Source of the DNA: Bacteroidales bacterium UBA3663
GTDB lineage: Bacteria > Bacteroidota > Bacteroidia > Bacteroidales > UBA3663
DNA length: 7,305 nt
Assembly (NCBI GenBank): GCA_002373755.1
Contig: DFJU01000068.1
Coordinates: 1 to 7,305 of the forward strand
Direction of reading: 5' to 3'
Every line of letters starts with the position of its first letter. Position 1 is the stretch's first letter. Both the position numbers and the translations under genes were made by a program. The notes beneath the pieces were generated by a model that was not told the DNA's origin, did no database searches, and saw only the letters and a list, made by a program, of their open reading frames with translations. Shown piece by piece: positions 6,168 to 7,305 of the stretch.

Positions 6168-6171
6168 TAGG

Positions 6172-7305
6172 TTATTTGAACATTTTATATTCTGAATATG
6201 CCTTGTTGAAGTACTCCTGCAAATCGCCTTCGTAGCCTTCGACGAGGTCTTTCAACTCAAACTGTTTGGCAATTTGGACGGCATCGCGCATGGTGAGCAC
6301 CTGCTCGCGGATCGGCGAGTTGAGGTTGCGGATGTACGACGGCTTCTGCGAGAATGCCCACGACAGATACTCCTCGTTTTGGGCAAGTATCGCGCTCAGG
6401 ATACGCCGACCCTCTTCCGGCTTGCCGCACATGATGTAGCTCTGGGCCAGAGTGAGCGAGTTGTATTCGTATGGCACGTTGGCCGCTGGAATCGTCTTGT
6501 CGCAATATTCGGTAGCCTTCAGTGCGCGTTCGGTGTCGCCGATGTTGAGCAGCTGTTCGATGAGGGTGCAGAACATCATTCGCTGGGTGCGGCACATACG
6601 ACGGTTGTTCTCGTCGAGGTAGATTGTCGTGTCCTGGATGTTGCCCCAGATGAACTTGTTCATCAGGTTGTCGTAGCTCTTGTCGATGTCGGGCGTCGAT
6701 GTGCCTCCGTTGGCCAATGGCACAATCTGGTAGGCCAGACCGCACAGGCGGAAGTACTTGTTCAAGCCCATATACATCTCGCGGCCCACGGTCGTGGCGA
6801 AGTAGATCGGACGCTTCCATCCAGTGCGGCTGATGCCGTCGATCATCGAAAGCACGGCGATTTCATTCTTCGTTATGTAGTTCTTGCCGCTCAGGTCGAT
6901 GGTCATCTGAGTGATGAGTTCGCTGGTGTCGGTCACGTTGATGCAGGGCGATGCGAGCACCTCTTCCGGATTGACGTCGATTGTGAACTTCTTGGTCGGC
7001 AGGAAGTCCAGACGGCCATAGTTCGGCAGCGACTTGAACTTCGGGTCGTCCGAATAGAGGAAGTTCATCGCGGCATGCAGCTGTGCTTCGGGCAGACGGT
7101 CGATGAGATGCGCGTAGTTGAGCTTGTCGTGTGCATACTGGTCGCGGCGCAGCTCGATTGGCAACGGTTCGCTCTCGTAGGCCTGGCTCTTCATCTGGTC
7201 GATGTACCAGTCGGTCTGGAGGTACGACAGGTTGCAGACGCGGCAGTCTGTGCGATAGCCCTCGACCTCCTGGGCATACCAGAGCGGGAAGGTATCGTTG
7301 TCGCC
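6172..7305 (-). CDS. DUF2723 (GT117-type, protein O-mannosyltransferase-like) protein, C-terminal part
   Basis: The frame stays open to the window edge, so 377 C-terminal residues are seen and the N-terminus is missing. The first visible residues, GDNDTFPLWYAQEVEGYRTD, then NLSYLQTDWYIDQM, are characteristic of the large Bacteroidota DUF2723 proteins. In these a multi-span membrane region resembling protein O-mannosyltransferases precedes a soluble C-terminal half. Further landmarks are GWKRPIYFATTV, GLAYQIVPL and KFIWGN. The last 150 or so residues look helical and repeat-like (RALKATEYCDKTIP, then EEGRRILSAILAQNEEYLSWAFS), in keeping with TPR-like repeats. By family it probably belongs to glycan or protein glycosylation at the inner membrane, with this part soluble; its exact reaction is not known to me. 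An internal ATG at 7194 is not the true start, since family sequence continues upstream of it. It ends with KMFK and a terminator. Confidence 0.9.
   Translation of the reverse strand, partial: GDNDTFPLWYAQEVEGYRTDCRVCNLSYLQTDWYIDQMKSQAYESEPLPIELRRDQYAHDKLNYAHLIDRLPEAQLHAAMNFLYSDDPKFKSLPNYGRLDFLPTKKFTIDVNPEEVLASPCINVTDTSELITQMTIDLSGKNYITKNEIAVLSMIDGISRTGWKRPIYFATTVGREMYMGLNKYFRLCGLAYQIVPLANGGTSTPDIDKSYDNLMNKFIWGNIQDTTIYLDENNRRMCRTQRMMFCTLIEQLLNIGDTERALKATEYCDKTIPAANVPYEYNSLTLAQSYIMCGKPEEGRRILSAILAQNEEYLSWAFSQKPSYIRNLNSPIREQVLTMRDAVQIAKQFELKDLVEGYEGDLQEYFNKAYSEYKMFK

Noticed and set aside
6257..6820. 187-residue minus-strand frame within the DUF2723 gene
   Set aside because: It is an alternate frame of the DUF2723 gene; the residues are His/Arg/Pro-rich, as expected from a shifted GC-rich frame.
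1..7305. CRISPR array, insertion-sequence transposase, phage or defence genes
   Set aside because: No regularly spaced direct repeats and no transposase, integrase, nuclease or phage-like protein motif was seen on either strand.

Overview
This looks like chromosomal DNA from a member of the Bacteroidales (Bacteroidota), perhaps a Prevotella- or Muribaculum-like gut commensal; I cannot name the genus. The evidence is a large outer-membrane TonB-dependent receptor with an N-terminal carboxypeptidase-regulatory-like domain, the C-terminal part of a DUF2723 (GT117-type) protein typical of this phylum, a Bacteroidales-style short polysaccharide deacetylase, start codons preceded by A-rich sequence rather than Shine-Dalgarno motifs, and a TAnnTTTG-type -7 promoter element.

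Left part (1-1265, plus strand): the 3' three-quarters of a tRNA-Val(UAC) followed by a terminator, then a two-gene lrgA-lrgB operon (holin-like and antiholin-like membrane proteins, 4 bp apart) closed by a 17-bp perfect terminator hairpin.

Middle (1266-4350, plus strand): a mostly non-genic stretch of about 550 bp. It holds what looks like the relic 3' end of a repetitive surface protein (1348-1560) that kept its own terminator, then an AT-rich promoter region with a repeated octamer, then an 815-residue TonB-dependent receptor with its own terminator. No SusD-like partner gene follows, so this is a stand-alone receptor of unknown substrate.

Right part (4394-7305, minus strand): transcribed towards the receptor gene, in order, a DUF2723 protein (5' end outside the window), a terminator-like hairpin that ends 3 nt before the next start codon, a cytoplasmic-looking CE4/NodB deacetylase, a 172-bp element bounded by 32-bp GC-rich inverted repeats, and deoC (deoxyribose-phosphate aldolase). 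The receptor gene and deoC converge.

The genes do not form one obvious pathway: membrane murein-hydrolase/metabolite export (lrgAB), outer-membrane uptake (receptor), probable glycan or protein glycosylation (DUF2723), glycan deacetylation, and deoxyribose catabolism. I found no convincing undescribed multi-gene system. The points most worth checking are the inverted-repeat element between the deacetylase gene and deoC, the hairpin pressed against the deacetylase start codon, the surface-protein relic, the repeated octamer in the receptor promoter, and a mismatch in the tRNA anticodon stem.
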